From contig NZ_JAPJZK010000001.1 in NCBI RefSeq assembly GCF_026309355.1, positions 5,662,501 through 5,726,500 on the forward strand: 64,000 nucleotides of DNA, read 5' to 3'. The DNA comes from Spartinivicinus marinus. Its GTDB lineage: Bacteria > Pseudomonadota > Gammaproteobacteria > Pseudomonadales > Zooshikellaceae. The position numbers were made by a program, and so were the translations under genes. Below the pieces are notes generated by a model, which saw nothing but the letters and a program-made list of their open reading frames with translations, had not been told where the DNA came from and made no database searches. This document shows, piece after piece, positions 63,755 through 64,000 of the stretch (positions are counted from its first letter, which is position 1; every line of letters starts with the position of its first letter).

Positions 63755-64000
63755 GTGACGTTGCTCTTTTAGCCGTAACGAGTAATCCATAGCCAACCGT
63801 TGGAGGAAGTTTTGTTAATAACCAATGATTGAGTTGGTAAACTAGCTGACAAGATGTAATCCATTTTTCAGGGAATATACTTTCAGGCGCTACTGACTCA
63901 ATTATTAAGCCTGCACAACGCAGTTCATTTTCAAGATCTTTTAATGTATATAAGTGATAAAAGAACGTCATTTTGTGTGATTTATAGTGCCTTTGATAGA
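63744..64000 (-). CDS. C-terminal end of a methyltransferase-like protein (5' partial)
   Basis: The frame is open to the last base of the window, so only the final 85 residues are seen. FFYHLYTLKDLENELRCAGLIIESVAP and the closing VGYGLLVTAKR fit the end of a class I SAM-dependent methyltransferase. The SAM-binding part lies outside the window. Its stop overlaps the binding-protein start, so it may be the first known gene of the operon. Confidence 0.65.
   Translation of the reverse strand, partial: YQRHYKSHKMTFFYHLYTLKDLENELRCAGLIIESVAPESIFPEKWITSCQLVYQLNHWLLTKLPPTVGYGLLVTAKRATSHVV

Overview
The window looks like chromosome of a marine or host-associated gammaproteobacterium. AT-rich intergenic DNA, several c-di-GMP proteins, many periplasmic solute-binding proteins, GH19 chitinases, a LasA-like peptidase and a VC_2705-type symporter suggest Oceanospirillales relatives such as Zooshikellaceae, Hahellaceae or Endozoicomonadaceae. 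That placement is inference from gene content. I see no rRNA, tRNA, CRISPR array, intact insertion sequence or prophage.

Layout. 1-4.9 kb: the 3' part of a HAMP-GGDEF-EAL protein, then a cNMP/CBS/DUF294 protein coupled to a DEDDh exonuclease. 5.0-6.6 kb: a BCCT transporter. 7.4-10.4 kb: a periplasmic binding protein paired with a membrane GGDEF-EAL protein. 10.9-12.0 kb: rsgA. 12.0-22.3 kb (minus strand): a near-complete aerobic purine pathway, xdhA-xdhB-xdhC-allB-alc-uraD-uraH-allA-puuD, turning xanthine into glyoxylate and urea and ending in an intrinsic terminator. Two hairpin repeats with an almost invariant loop and covarying arms sit in its gaps. 22.6-34.5 kb (plus strand): a novel two-repeat protein, three di-haem peroxidase-like proteins, a DUF4212/symporter pair, an LVIVD/GEVED secreted protein and a YtkA-like protein. 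34.6-40.5 kb: solute-binding proteins around a LasA-like M23 peptidase with about twenty PKPD repeats. 40.8-46.6 kb: a lone flagellin, a lipoprotein, a TerC-family protein and a PAS-GGDEF-EAL protein with a degenerate GGDEF. 46.6-58.6 kb: two GH19 enzymes, a CaiB-type CoA transferase, a GDSL hydrolase, a thiolase/multifunctional beta-oxidation pair, two paralogous binding proteins and a PHA-depolymerase-like hydrolase.

59.4-64.0 kb (minus strand) is the most unusual part. The end of a methyltransferase gene is followed by an amino-acid-type binding protein, two permease subunits without an ATPase, and a protein that combines a periplasmic Cache sensor domain with a pentameric ligand-gated ion channel (GLIC/Cys-loop-like) module. 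The channel gene, the second permease and a nearby lamin-tail gene each carry a one-base frameshift in an A/T homopolymer. This is either local decay or a sequencing artefact.

A second intergenic repeat family of about 128 bp starts with a TATACYCTTCRCGAATGA-type sequence. It lies just after the stop codons of two genes, with partial copies elsewhere. Its stems show compensatory changes, so it probably folds as RNA or single-stranded DNA.
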